A stretch of DNA of 64,000 nucleotides from the NCBI GenBank assembly GCA_040757295.1, contig JBFLXH010000003.1, forward strand, positions 1 through 64,000, written 5' to 3'. Position numbers and translations under genes: made by a program. Numbering within the stretch: position 1 is the stretch's first letter; each line of letters starts with the position of its first letter. The notes under the pieces are model-generated. The model ran no database searches, had not been told where the DNA came from, and saw only the letters and a program-made list of their open reading frames with translations. This stretch comes from JAGXSE01 sp040757295. GTDB taxonomy: Bacteria; Bacillota; PH28-bin88. Below, in pieces: positions 24,744-32,636 of this stretch.

Positions 24744-25276
24744 TCCGGCCAGCAGAAGGCCAAATCCCTAGTGTGCGGTTTACCGCTCCGATCATTTTCC
24801 GCCTCAAGACCCTGGCAGGGTCACGGTTTTGGTAAAACGGTAATAACTTTCGGATATTCATATGAATTGATTAGATAGGGTACTCGATTGTTTCGGGCTG
24901 TGCAAGGATATGTGATAAGAAACTGGCTTGCCTGTTTCGGAAAGCCTTATTCGACCCTTACAAAAACGCAAAGCAAGAAACAGCTGAGACCTATTTCGGC
25001 AGGTATATTTAACCTGTTTTAGGTCCTTCGGCTATTCGCCTTTTGCTAACTTACTGTTTCGTTTCTGGCTCCCGGCTGATGCTTGGGAGCCTTTGTTCTT
25101 CCTGCTGGAAAAAGAAGTATTCCCGGTGGATAGAGGAGATGGGCGGAAGGGCCAAGAATTAATTTTACACGTTCACCTAAGGGTTCGCCTTTAAGGGGAA
25201 CTATCCATAGCCCAAGCTCGTCAAAGCTTTTAGGGGGCGGGTTTTCAAGGAAAAGAGAAGGCAGGGGGGAGAAGCC
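24744..25276 (+). ncRNA. Structured 5' leader upstream of the NamZ-like gene
   Basis: A 533-base stretch without a gene. It holds nested complementary segments: GAAACAG (24977-24983) with CTGTTTC (25054-25060), GACCTA (24988-24993) with TAGGTC (25020-25025), and CAGGT (25000-25004) with ACCTG (25012-25016). An intrinsic terminator follows (25067-25098). This is the architecture of a regulated leader (riboswitch or attenuator). I cannot match it to a known class. A short hairpin GACCCTG/CAGGGTC near 24808 may end the previous transcript. Confidence 0.45.
25067..25098 (+). terminator. Intrinsic terminator in the leader of the NamZ-like gene
   Basis: GGCTCCC (25067-25073) pairs with GGGAGCC (25085-25091), followed by TTTGTTCTT. 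It lies 180 bases before the gene and right after the folded leader, so it may be the expression platform. Confidence 0.65.
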
Positions 25277-26839
25277 ATGAGAAGAGTAGTTGTGTTGATG
25301 TTAATTGCCGCCTTGATGATGTTCCAAGTTAATCAGTTTGCCCAGGCCTCAGGACCCCGGATCAAGCTGGGTAACGAAGTGTTGCTGGCCAAGTACCGCC
25401 ACCTGATCGAAGGCAAGCGGGTAGGTTTGGTTACCCATCAGGCCGGGGTAGACAGCAAAGGCAGGAGCCTGATTGATATATTTGCCGATGACCCGGCGAT
25501 TAACCTGGTGGCTCTCTATGGCCCGGAGCATGGGATTGAGGGCACCGCCAAGGCCGGTGCCTATGTGGAATCAACCACCCACCCACGCTTGGGGATCCCC
25601 GTCTACAGTCTCTATGGGCCTACCCGGAAACCCACGGCACAAATGCTGAGAAATATAGATATACTGGTCTTTGACATGCAGGACATCGGTTCCCGCACCT
25701 ACACCTTCATGTCTACTATGAATTACTGCATGGTAGCTGCAAAAGAGCACAATAAGCCGATAATCGTCTTAGACCGGCCCAACCCGGTGGGGGGCGAGAT
25801 GGTGGAAGGCCCGGTGATGGAAGACCCATATATTTCTTTTGTCGGGGTGGACAACCTGCCCATGGCCCATGGGATGACTGCCGGTGAACTGGCCAGGTTT
25901 TTCAACCGCAAGATCGGGGCTGACCTGACGGTAATCACCATGGAAGGCTATACCAGGAAAATGGTGTACCAGGATACTGGCCTGCCCTGGGTGCAGACTT
26001 CGCCCAACATCCCGGACCTGGATTCGGTTTTCGGCTACATGGCCACCGGCCTTGGTGAAGGGACCGGGGTAGCCATGGCTGATAAATTTAAATGGATCGG
26101 CGGCCGGGGACTGAATGCGGAAAGGTATGCGGAAGTCCTGAACCAGGCGGGATTATCGGGGGTAACCTTTATCCCCGAAAACCGGGGGGAATCCGGCGGT
26201 GTCAGGCTGAATATCTACGACCCCTATACCTATAACCCAGCCCGGACAGGGTTTTACGCCTTGGCTTATGCCTTTTCCCTAGGGAGCTTTAAGGTGCCTA
26301 AAAGCAGCGGGACCAATATCGTTATGTTTGACAAAATCATGGGGACCAACAAGATCGGCCAGTACCTGGAGCAGCGGCTTTCACCCCAGCAGATCGAGGC
26401 CAACTATGCCCCGGGATTGAACAAGTTTAAGGAGGAAAGAAAACAATACCTGCTGTACGGCAATGAAGCAAGCCGGGGCTTTGCCGTGGACGGGCAGATT
26501 AGGGTGGAAGTGGAGGGAAAACCGGTCAGCTTTGATTCTCCGCCCTTTATTGACATCAACCACCGAATGATGGTTCCCATTAGATTCATTGCTGAAGCCC
26601 TGGGGGCAAATGTATTTTGGAATCCAGGCACCCAAGCCGTTTCCATTATCCGGCCGGGCGCCCACATCCAGCTGACAATCGGCAGCGCAGCCGCATTTGT
26701 CAACGGCGAGGAAAGACCAATGGACACCAGGCCCGTGATCAAAAGCGGGCGCACCATGGTTCCAGTCCGGTTTGTGGCCGAGTTCATGGGAGCTGGTGTC
26801 ACCTGGCACTCCCAGGCCGTGACGGTTACTATTGATTGA
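25277..26839 (+). CDS. Secreted NamZ-like exo-muramidase (DUF1343) with copper-amine-oxidase-like domain
   Basis: A 520-aa exported protein: signal peptide MRRVVVLMLIAALMMFQVNQ to ~residue 24; DUF1343/NamZ domain ~30-395 (GKRVGLVTHQAGVD, LYGPEHGIEGTA, VFDMQDIGSRTYTF, VLDRPNPVGG), the family of exo-beta-N-acetylmuramidases; then a Cu_amine_oxidN1-type domain ~410-520 (MMVPIRFIAEALGANVFW, RTMVPVRFVAEFMGAGVTW), usually a cell-surface stalk. ATG 25277 follows GCAGGGGGGAG. It probably trims MurNAc from peptidoglycan at the wall. Confidence 0.9.
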   Translation: MRRVVVLMLIAALMMFQVNQFAQASGPRIKLGNEVLLAKYRHLIEGKRVGLVTHQAGVDSKGRSLIDIFADDPAINLVALYGPEHGIEGTAKAGAYVESTTHPRLGIPVYSLYGPTRKPTAQMLRNIDILVFDMQDIGSRTYTFMSTMNYCMVAAKEHNKPIIVLDRPNPVGGEMVEGPVMEDPYISFVGVDNLPMAHGMTAGELARFFNRKIGADLTVITMEGYTRKMVYQDTGLPWVQTSPNIPDLDSVFGYMATGLGEGTGVAMADKFKWIGGRGLNAERYAEVLNQAGLSGVTFIPENRGESGGVRLNIYDPYTYNPARTGFYALAYAFSLGSFKVPKSSGTNIVMFDKIMGTNKIGQYLEQRLSPQQIEANYAPGLNKFKEERKQYLLYGNEASRGFAVDGQIRVEVEGKPVSFDSPPFIDINHRMMVPIRFIAEALGANVFWNPGTQAVSIIRPGAHIQLTIGSAAAFVNGEERPMDTRPVIKSGRTMVPVRFVAEFMGAGVTWHSQAVTVTID

Positions 26840-26860
26840 TAATTAGCGGCCTGGCTCATT

Positions 26861-27004
26861 ATAAGAGCGGCTACGCCATTGCATTAACTGGCCCCCTATG
26901 GGATTAACCAGTTCTAAGCTCCGGTAAACCGGAGCCAAGAACTGGTCGAATCTAAGCACGAGCGGGGGTCACAATCCCCCTCTGAAGCCAAGACCCAGTT
27001 GAAG
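26861..27004 (+). repeat. Palindrome-rich interspersed repeat, copy 2 (rearranged)
   Basis: Shares ATAAGAGCGGCTACGCC and CATTAACTGG with copies 1 and 3, and the final GCGGGGGTCACAATCCCCC...CAAGACCCAGTTGAA. It lacks the first ~60 bases and carries about 57 extra bases with a long hairpin, CCAGTTCT-AA-GCTCCGG-TAAA-CCGGAGC-CA-AGAACTGG (26909-26945). In place of the missing end is AATTAGCGGCCTGGCTCATT, which recurs almost exactly at 28528. Likely a deleted/recombined relative of the same non-autonomous element. Confidence 0.75.
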
Positions 27005-27024
27005 AACGAAGGGGGAGACCTTTT

Positions 27025-27153
27025 ATGTCTTATTTTCAAGGCTACACTCCCGGTTACGGTCCTGGTTGCGGCAAACCCTCCTATGGCCTTTTCGGTGGAA
27101 GCAGGATGCTACTGATTTTCCTGTTGATCCTGTTCCTGTTTGACTTCAGATAG
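27025..27153 (+). CDS. YjcZ-like small Gly/Tyr-rich hydrophobic protein
   Basis: A 42-aa product: a soluble N-terminal part rich in Gly, Tyr and Pro (MSYFQGYTPGYGPGCG) and a hydrophobic C-terminal helix (RMLLIFLLILFLFDFR). This resembles YjcZ-type small sporulation/membrane proteins of Firmicutes. ATG 27025 has GAAGGGGGAGA 5-6 bases upstream and a good terminator follows. The ribosome site begins only a few bases after the repeat at 26861-27004, so the repeat's insertion must have affected its promoter. Confidence 0.6.
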   Translation: MSYFQGYTPGYGPGCGKPSYGLFGGSRMLLIFLLILFLFDFR

Positions 27154-27171
27154 GGTTCTCCGCTTACGCTG

Positions 27172-27210
27172 AAACCCTTTGGCCGGTGAGACCAAGGGGC
27201 TCTTTTTTTG
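27172..27210 (+). terminator. Intrinsic terminator after the YjcZ-like gene
   Basis: CCCTTTGG-N9-CCAAGGGG followed by CTCTTTTTTTG. Confidence 0.8.
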
Positions 27211-27217
27211 CATGAGA

Positions 27218-28360
27218 TTAGGCTTCCCGGCGGGGCGGTTTGGGGCCGTAATACTGGTAGTAATGGCACTCGATGCGCCCATTATATAGCTTGCGCTTTT
27301 TGTCTGCCCGTCGGCCGAAGAGTTTTTCGAACCCTTGGTGGGCGGTCAGAACATAGAAAGACCATGTGTCAAGGGGGCGGAATACCTGCCCCATTTCCCG
27401 GTACAACCCTTCCACAGTGCTCCGTTCCTTCAGGCGCTCCCCATAAGGGGGATTGCAGATTACGCAACCGTATTTTTGCTTCGTGCGCACTTCCGCCAAG
27501 GGCATTTGCTGCCAGTGGATATGGCTTTCCACACCGGCCTGCCGGGCATGGTACCTGGCCATGCTCAAGACCTCCTTGTCCATATCAGTCCCCCGGATAT
27601 CCAGGTTAATGTCTGACCGGACCAAGTCTAAGGCCTCCTGGCGGGCTGCCTGCCACAGCTTTGGAGGGATGCCGGGCCATTTTTCGGCGGCAAATTCCCG
27701 GTTAAGTCCTGGTGCCATGTTTAATCCAATTAAGGCCGCCTCAATGGGGATAGTCCCAGACCCACAAAAGGGGTCTAGCAGTAACCGGTCCTGGTTCCAG
27801 TAACTTAGATTGATCATGGCCGCTGCCAGGGTTTCCTTTAGAGGGGCGGCGCTGGCCAGTTTCCGGTAACCCCGCTTGTGTAGTCCCGGGCCGCTGGTGT
27901 CAATGGTCAGGGTAGCGATATCTTTCAATAAAGCCACCTCAATGGTGTACCGGGGCCCTTTCTCCTCAAACCACTGGCGCCGGTAGCGGCGTTTCATGCT
28001 TTCCACCACTGCCTTTTTGACAATGGCCTGGCAGTCGGGGACACTGTAGAGTTTGGATTTAACGGACTTTCCTTCCACCGGAAAGTTGCCGTCTCCGGGA
28101 ATCCAGTCTGCCCAGGGCAGGGCCTTGGTCTTTTCGAAGAGTTCTTCGAAGGTGGTGGCCGGGAATTCTCCCATTTTGATTAAGATCCGGTCTGCGCTCC
28201 TGAGCCACAGGTTGGTCCGGCAGATGGCTTCGATGTCGGCCTTAAAGGTAACCCTGGCGTTTTCAACTTTAACGTCTTCATATCCAAGTTCCTTTACTTC
28301 TCGGGCCACCACCGCTTCCAGGCCGAAGGTAGCAGTAGCGATCAGTTCAATCAAGGCCAT
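27218..28360 (-). CDS. THUMP-domain rRNA (guanine-N2) methyltransferase, RlmL/YpsC type
   Basis: A 380-aa RNA methyltransferase. N-terminal ferredoxin-like/THUMP region (LIATATFGLEAVVAREVKEL at residue ~5; IEVALLKDIATLTIDTSG ~140-165) and C-terminal SAM domain with LLDPFCGSGTIPIEAALI and catalytic NPPYGER. YpsC/RlmL family members methylate 23S rRNA. The C-terminal dioxygenase-like fusion of E. coli RlmKL is absent, as in Bacillus. Transcribed alone from a start at 28360 preceded by GGTGAGGTGA. Confidence 0.9.
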   Translation of the reverse strand: MALIELIATATFGLEAVVAREVKELGYEDVKVENARVTFKADIEAICRTNLWLRSADRILIKMGEFPATTFEELFEKTKALPWADWIPGDGNFPVEGKSVKSKLYSVPDCQAIVKKAVVESMKRRYRRQWFEEKGPRYTIEVALLKDIATLTIDTSGPGLHKRGYRKLASAAPLKETLAAAMINLSYWNQDRLLLDPFCGSGTIPIEAALIGLNMAPGLNREFAAEKWPGIPPKLWQAARQEALDLVRSDINLDIRGTDMDKEVLSMARYHARQAGVESHIHWQQMPLAEVRTKQKYGCVICNPPYGERLKERSTVEGLYREMGQVFRPLDTWSFYVLTAHQGFEKLFGRRADKKRKLYNGRIECHYYQYYGPKPPRREA

Positions 28361-28587
28361 TTTTTCACCTCACCGGTAGTTTTGGTTCGAAAGGGATTTG
28401 TCTCCCTGATTATGGCAAATTGGCGAGTATAAAGCAAGGTGAGTATATACTCGGCAAGGGATAAAATTGCATTATCATAATGAAGCCGACTATGAAATTC
28501 GCTTTGAGGCCCGGTAAATCAATGAATAATTAGTGGCCTCGCTCATTATAAGTAAAAAGGTTAATTCTTTGATAAGGGAGAAATTAA
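28361..28587. promoter_or_regulatory. Divergent intergenic region with GAGTATA operator sites
   Basis: Between the divergent methyltransferase and the catabolic cluster. It contains the perfect palindrome GAGTATATACTC at 28441-28452 and a half site GAGTATA at 28425-28431, 16 bases upstream, likely a repressor operator for the downstream operon. Bases 28525-28552 repeat the AATTAGNGGCCTNGCTCATT segment seen at 26841. Confidence 0.5.
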
Positions 28588-28692
28588 ATGGTGAAGGATA
28601 AGTTTCCGGTCACCCCCGCTGTCAGGGGACTTTTTTACCAAAAGCTTTTCAAGGTGCAAGGAAATTCCCCCCTGGAAGCAGAAACATCATAG
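28588..28692 (+). CDS. Possible 34-aa leader ORF
   Basis: ATG 28588 is preceded by AAGGGAG and opens 34 codons (MVKDKFPVTPAVRGLFYQKL...) ending 20 bases before the AllH-like gene. Within it, GTCACCCC and GGGGAC (28609-28630) form a hairpin followed by six T, a terminator-like structure. Ribosomes on the small ORF would prevent this hairpin from forming, which is the logic of an attenuator. The protein is not recognised, and the whole arrangement could be chance. Confidence 0.35.
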   Translation: MVKDKFPVTPAVRGLFYQKLFKVQGNSPLEAETS

Positions 28693-28712
28693 CAAAAAAG
28701 AGGATGACAGGA

Positions 28713-29654
28713 ATGGCGGTAGCAACGGCCCTGGTTATTGGCAGCGATATGGTATCCCGTTTGCATAGACCCTTTTTTGGTCATGTCCATAGCGTTTTTC
28801 CGCAGACCATTAATATAGAGGACAGCCAAGGAGACCTTTTTTCCATCCGTTCAACCGGCGGTCCTGTTCTCAATAGCTTGCTGGTGCCCCCGCCAGGGCA
28901 TCCAGAGGGGTTAAACGGACTGGTGCGGCCAGGGGAAGCAGTGGCCAACTGCGGGCCGTTTTTGCTGGTGTTTGGAGGCGGCCAAACAGCTTATTCTTGG
29001 CGGGGAGCCAGAATTTGGGCCGGGGAGGAAGTGCCGGCAGTGGTTCCAAACCAGAGCAGGTTGGAAAAAAACCTCTTGCTTTTGGAGGAGCTCTTAAAGG
29101 ATAGGTCGGGTTTTGGTCCTCTCTTGAGCTGGCTGTCGGGCTACCTGCAGGGGGAAAACCGGGTGGGATTGCGGCCCTTTACCCAATCAGGCGAGGCAGC
29201 CCTGCCCCATATTCTAGCACTGTGCCGGGCTTGGCGCCGGCAGGACAGAGATAGCCTGGTCCCGTCCGTGAAGGGTTTGGTCGGCCTGGGGCCTGGCCTG
29301 ACGCCGGCTGGGGATGACTTTTTGGCTGGCTGGACAGCTGCCGTTCAGGTAGTAAATCGGCCTGACTCAGGCTGGATGGAACTGTTTAGCCAGGCCCTCT
29401 TGTCTCATGCCAGGAAAGCCACGAATCTAATTAGCTATTCAATGTTGCGTTATGCAGTCCTAGGTCAGGGTCCGCCGGGAGCAGTAACCCTGGCCGCGGC
29501 CCTTGCCGGCGGCAGCGGGGAAGATGTCTTGGTGGCAGCTCAGGAGGTCTTAGCCCATGGATCCACCTCCGGCGCCGACCAGATTACAGGCATTGCTTTC
29601 GGCTGCTGGGTAGCCATCTGTGATAAACAAGCTGGTGCATGGAGGGGATTATGA
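28713..29654 (+). CDS. DUF2877 protein, AllH-like subunit of an oxamate-type carbamoyltransferase
   Basis: A ~313-aa protein with the hallmark LVGLGPGLTPAGDDFLAGW motif and a C-terminal HGSTSGADQITGIAFG block. DUF2877 proteins (E. coli YlbF/AllH) work with FdrA (AllF) and a DUF1116 protein (AllG) as the carbamoyltransferase that converts oxalurate and phosphate to oxamate and carbamoyl phosphate. All three genes are adjacent here. ATG 28713 gives proper spacing to AGAGG; ATG 28704 is too close to it. The actual substrate is not established. Confidence 0.85.
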   Translation: MAVATALVIGSDMVSRLHRPFFGHVHSVFPQTINIEDSQGDLFSIRSTGGPVLNSLLVPPPGHPEGLNGLVRPGEAVANCGPFLLVFGGGQTAYSWRGARIWAGEEVPAVVPNQSRLEKNLLLLEELLKDRSGFGPLLSWLSGYLQGENRVGLRPFTQSGEAALPHILALCRAWRRQDRDSLVPSVKGLVGLGPGLTPAGDDFLAGWTAAVQVVNRPDSGWMELFSQALLSHARKATNLISYSMLRYAVLGQGPPGAVTLAAALAGGSGEDVLVAAQEVLAHGSTSGADQITGIAFGCWVAICDKQAGAWRGL

Positions 29655-31216
29655 TCTTTAACCGGGTTTTCATCAAGCCAAACGCATATTTTGATTCCGT
29701 TGTGTTAATGGCGGTTTCCCGTTCTTTAAAGGAATTGGCTGGGGTGGAGGAAGCCGTTCTGGCCATGGGCACGGAGATGAACAAGGAACTTCTGGCCCGA
29801 GTGGGCCTGGCCACTGCCGAAGCCTTGCAGGCAACCCCTAATGACCTGATGGTTGGGATTAAGGCCAATGAGGCTCATGTCTTGGAAGAGGCCGTAGCTT
29901 TAGCCGGCCAGAAACTGAAAGGGCAGGCGCAAGAAACGGGTTCGGAGACAGCAAAGCCCAGGTCCCTGGCAGGGGGGCTGATGTCCTACCCGGAGACTAA
30001 CCTGGTTTTGATTTCGGTACCGGGCCTCTATGCAGCCAGAGAAGCCCGCCGGGCCCTGGAGGCCGGCCGCCATGTAATGCTGTTTAGTGACAATGTTCCT
30101 TTAGAAGAGGAAATAGCCTTGAAGGACCTGGCCAGCCAACGCGGCCTCCTCCTAATGGGCCCGGATTGTGGGACAGCCATCATTAACGGTGTCCCTCTGG
30201 GGTTTGCCAATGCTGTACGCCAGGGCTCAATTGGAGTGGTTGGCGCTTCCGGCACCGGTACCCAGGAAGTTACCAGCATAATCCACCGTTTAGGGGCGGG
30301 TGTCTCCCAGGTTATCGGCACAGGCGGCCGGGACCTGTCTGGTGCGGTAGCAGGCCGGACCACCTTGGCAGCTCTGGAGGCCTTGGGAGCCGATCCAGCC
30401 ACCCGGGTGATCGTGGTAATCAGCAAACCGCCGGCAAGGGAAGTTGCCAGGAGGGTCTTGGATAAACTGGCCGGGCTGGGCAAGCCAGTAGTGGTACACT
30501 TCCTTGGCGGGGACCAGCAAGAAATAGAAAAAAGGGGGCTGATTGCCGGGAGAAACCTGGCCGATACCGCCAGAAAAGCAGTGTCCCTGGCTCAAGGCCT
30601 GTCCATACCGGTGGCGGAACCTCCTGTGCCAAAACAAGCAGCCCAACGAGAGGCGGCAGCCATGGCTCCTTTTCAGCGCTGGGTCCGGGGACTGTTCGGC
30701 GGCGGCACTCTTTGTGATGAAGCAATGTTTTTACTAGGGCCGGTAACCGGAGGGATTTTTTCCAATGTGGCCGTGGATTCCCGCTGGCAACTGCCGGACC
30801 CCCTGGTCAGCAAGGAACATACCATGCTGGACATGGGTGATGATTTTTTTACCGTGGGACGGCCCCACCCGATGATAGAGCCTGTCCTCAGGGTAAGCCG
30901 CCTTTTTCAAGAGGCAGCAGATCCCGAAGTGGCAGTGGTGTTAATGGATGTGGTGTTGGGATACGGCTCCCATCGAGACCCTGCGGGAGTGCTGGCCCCG
31001 GCCATTGCTGAAGCCAAAGAAACGGCCCGTCTGGCTGGGCGCTACCTGTCTCTGGTAGTCAGCCTCTGCGGTACCGACCAAGACCCGCAAAACCTGGCAG
31101 AACAGGAACGTCAGCTGGCCGAGGCCGGGGCACTGGTTTTACCAACTAATGCAGAGGCAGCCCTACTGGCAGCAGAGATTATAACACAGCGGACAGGGGG
31201 TAGAAACGGTGAGTGA
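29651..31216 (+). CDS. FdrA/AllF-family acyl-CoA-synthetase-like protein
   Basis: A 521-aa protein related to succinyl-CoA synthetase alpha: Rossmann part with LISVPGLYAAREARRAL and LLMGPDCGTAIINGVPLGFAN, phosphohistidine-loop-like GVVGASGTGTQEVTSII, and C-terminal MDVVLGYGSHRDPAG. FdrA (AllF) is a subunit of the oxamate carbamoyltransferase complex. ATG 29651 follows GGAGGGG; ATG 29639 is inside the SD. Its 3' end overlaps the DUF1116 gene by 8 bases, indicating a stoichiometric complex. Confidence 0.9.
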   Translation: MIFNRVFIKPNAYFDSVVLMAVSRSLKELAGVEEAVLAMGTEMNKELLARVGLATAEALQATPNDLMVGIKANEAHVLEEAVALAGQKLKGQAQETGSETAKPRSLAGGLMSYPETNLVLISVPGLYAAREARRALEAGRHVMLFSDNVPLEEEIALKDLASQRGLLLMGPDCGTAIINGVPLGFANAVRQGSIGVVGASGTGTQEVTSIIHRLGAGVSQVIGTGGRDLSGAVAGRTTLAALEALGADPATRVIVVISKPPAREVARRVLDKLAGLGKPVVVHFLGGDQQEIEKRGLIAGRNLADTARKAVSLAQGLSIPVAEPPVPKQAAQREAAAMAPFQRWVRGLFGGGTLCDEAMFLLGPVTGGIFSNVAVDSRWQLPDPLVSKEHTMLDMGDDFFTVGRPHPMIEPVLRVSRLFQEAADPEVAVVLMDVVLGYGSHRDPAGVLAPAIAEAKETARLAGRYLSLVVSLCGTDQDPQNLAEQERQLAEAGALVLPTNAEAALLAAEIITQRTGGRNGE

Positions 31217-32636
31217 AATCAACAAGCTGTTTAACCAGCCCCTGCAGGTTTTGAACCTGGGAACTACCCATTTCTATCACGAATTGAAAACCCAAGGGGC
31301 CCGGGTGGCCCATGTGGATTGGCAGCCCCCCGCGAGAGGGGATGCCAGACTCCTGGCTGCCTTGGACATTCTTACTGGCCGGCCGGAGGTGCAGTCTGCC
31401 AATGAGGAAGCCTTCGCCAGGATGATGGCTTCCCGCCCCATGCTGACAGACATGGGCCTGGCCGGCCAGGTAATCCCCGGAATGGGAGAACGTACCCTGC
31501 TGCATGCCGGCCCACCCTTGACCTGGGACAGGATGTCCGGCCCCATGCGGGGAGCAGTCATCGGAGCTATCCTGTACGAGGGCTGGGCAAAGGAACCCCA
31601 AGCAGCGGAAACCCTGGCATCTTCCGGCCAGATCTCCTTTAGGCCCTGCCATGAACACCAGGCGGTTGGGCCTATGGCAGGCCTGATATCTCCTTCCATG
31701 CCCGTATTTATTATTGAGAACCCTGTTTACGGCAACCGGGCCTACTGCACAATTAATGAGGGCCTGGGAAAGGTTCTGCGCTATGGGGCTTACAGCCCGG
31801 AGGTCTTGGAACGTCTCCGCTGGATGGCTGAAGTTTTAGCTCCTGCACTGGCCCTGGGGATTCGGGCTTCGGGGGGCATCGACCTGAAAGCCTTGATTGC
31901 TCAATCCCTGCACATGGGGGATGAGTGCCATAACAGGAACAAGGCCGGAACCTCCCTGTTTATCCGGACCATTGCTCCCCACCTGGTCAGGGCTGGGGTA
32001 ACAGGGGATGCTCTAGCAGGTGCCCTGGAATTCATGGATCGAAATGACCACTTTTTCTTGAACCTTTCCATGCCCTTCTGTAAGGCGGTAACTGATGCCG
32101 CCCACGGGATTGCCAACTGCACCCTGGTTACTGCTATGTGCCGTAACGGGACAGATTTCGGTATCCGGGTCAGCGGCTTGCCGGACCGCTGGTTCACCGC
32201 CCCGGCGGAAAAGATTAAGGGACTCTACTTCCCCGGCTATTCAGAGGAGGATGCCAACCCGGACATCGGTGATTCCGCCATCACGGAGACTGCGGGAATC
32301 GGCGGGTTTGCCATGGCTGGGGCCGCTGCTATTGTTAAGTTTGTCGGAGGAACAGTCAGTGATGCCTTCCGCTACACCAATTCCATGTATGAAATAACCT
32401 GGGGCGAAAATCTGGGATTCAATATTCCCTATCTTAACTTCCGGGGAACACCCACCGGTATCGATATAACCAAGGTGGTTAATACCGGGCTCTTGCCGAT
32501 TATTAATACGGGTATTGCCCACAGGGAGCCGGGAGTCGGCCAGGTTGGCGCCGGTTTGGTACACCCGCCTCGCCGGTGTTTCGAAGAGGCCTTGCTGGCT
32601 CTAGCCGCCCAAATTAAGGAGGATAATAAATGCTAG
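31209..32636 (+). CDS. DUF1116 protein, AllG/YlbE-like subunit
   Basis: A 475-aa DUF1116 protein (LNLGTTHFYHELKTQGARVAHVDWQPPA, HNRNKAGTSLFIRTIAPHL, FMDRNDHFFLNLSMPFCKA). With FdrA and DUF2877 it forms the third component of the AllFGH-type carbamoyltransferase. GTG 31209 follows CAGGGGG and overlaps the fdrA stop. Only one DUF1116 gene is present, whereas some genomes have two. The stop overlaps the CoA-transferase start by 7 bases. Confidence 0.88.
   Translation: MSEINKLFNQPLQVLNLGTTHFYHELKTQGARVAHVDWQPPARGDARLLAALDILTGRPEVQSANEEAFARMMASRPMLTDMGLAGQVIPGMGERTLLHAGPPLTWDRMSGPMRGAVIGAILYEGWAKEPQAAETLASSGQISFRPCHEHQAVGPMAGLISPSMPVFIIENPVYGNRAYCTINEGLGKVLRYGAYSPEVLERLRWMAEVLAPALALGIRASGGIDLKALIAQSLHMGDECHNRNKAGTSLFIRTIAPHLVRAGVTGDALAGALEFMDRNDHFFLNLSMPFCKAVTDAAHGIANCTLVTAMCRNGTDFGIRVSGLPDRWFTAPAEKIKGLYFPGYSEEDANPDIGDSAITETAGIGGFAMAGAAAIVKFVGGTVSDAFRYTNSMYEITWGENLGFNIPYLNFRGTPTGIDITKVVNTGLLPIINTGIAHREPGVGQVGAGLVHPPRRCFEEALLALAAQIKEDNKC

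Noticed and set aside
27208..27609. Plus-strand open frames antisense to the rRNA methyltransferase gene
   Set aside because: Mirror frames of a well-supported conserved gene.
28421..28438. Sigma-54-like TTGGCGAGTATAAAGCAA
   Set aside because: The GG-N10-GC spacing fits but the -12 part is AAGC, not TTGC; too weak to call.
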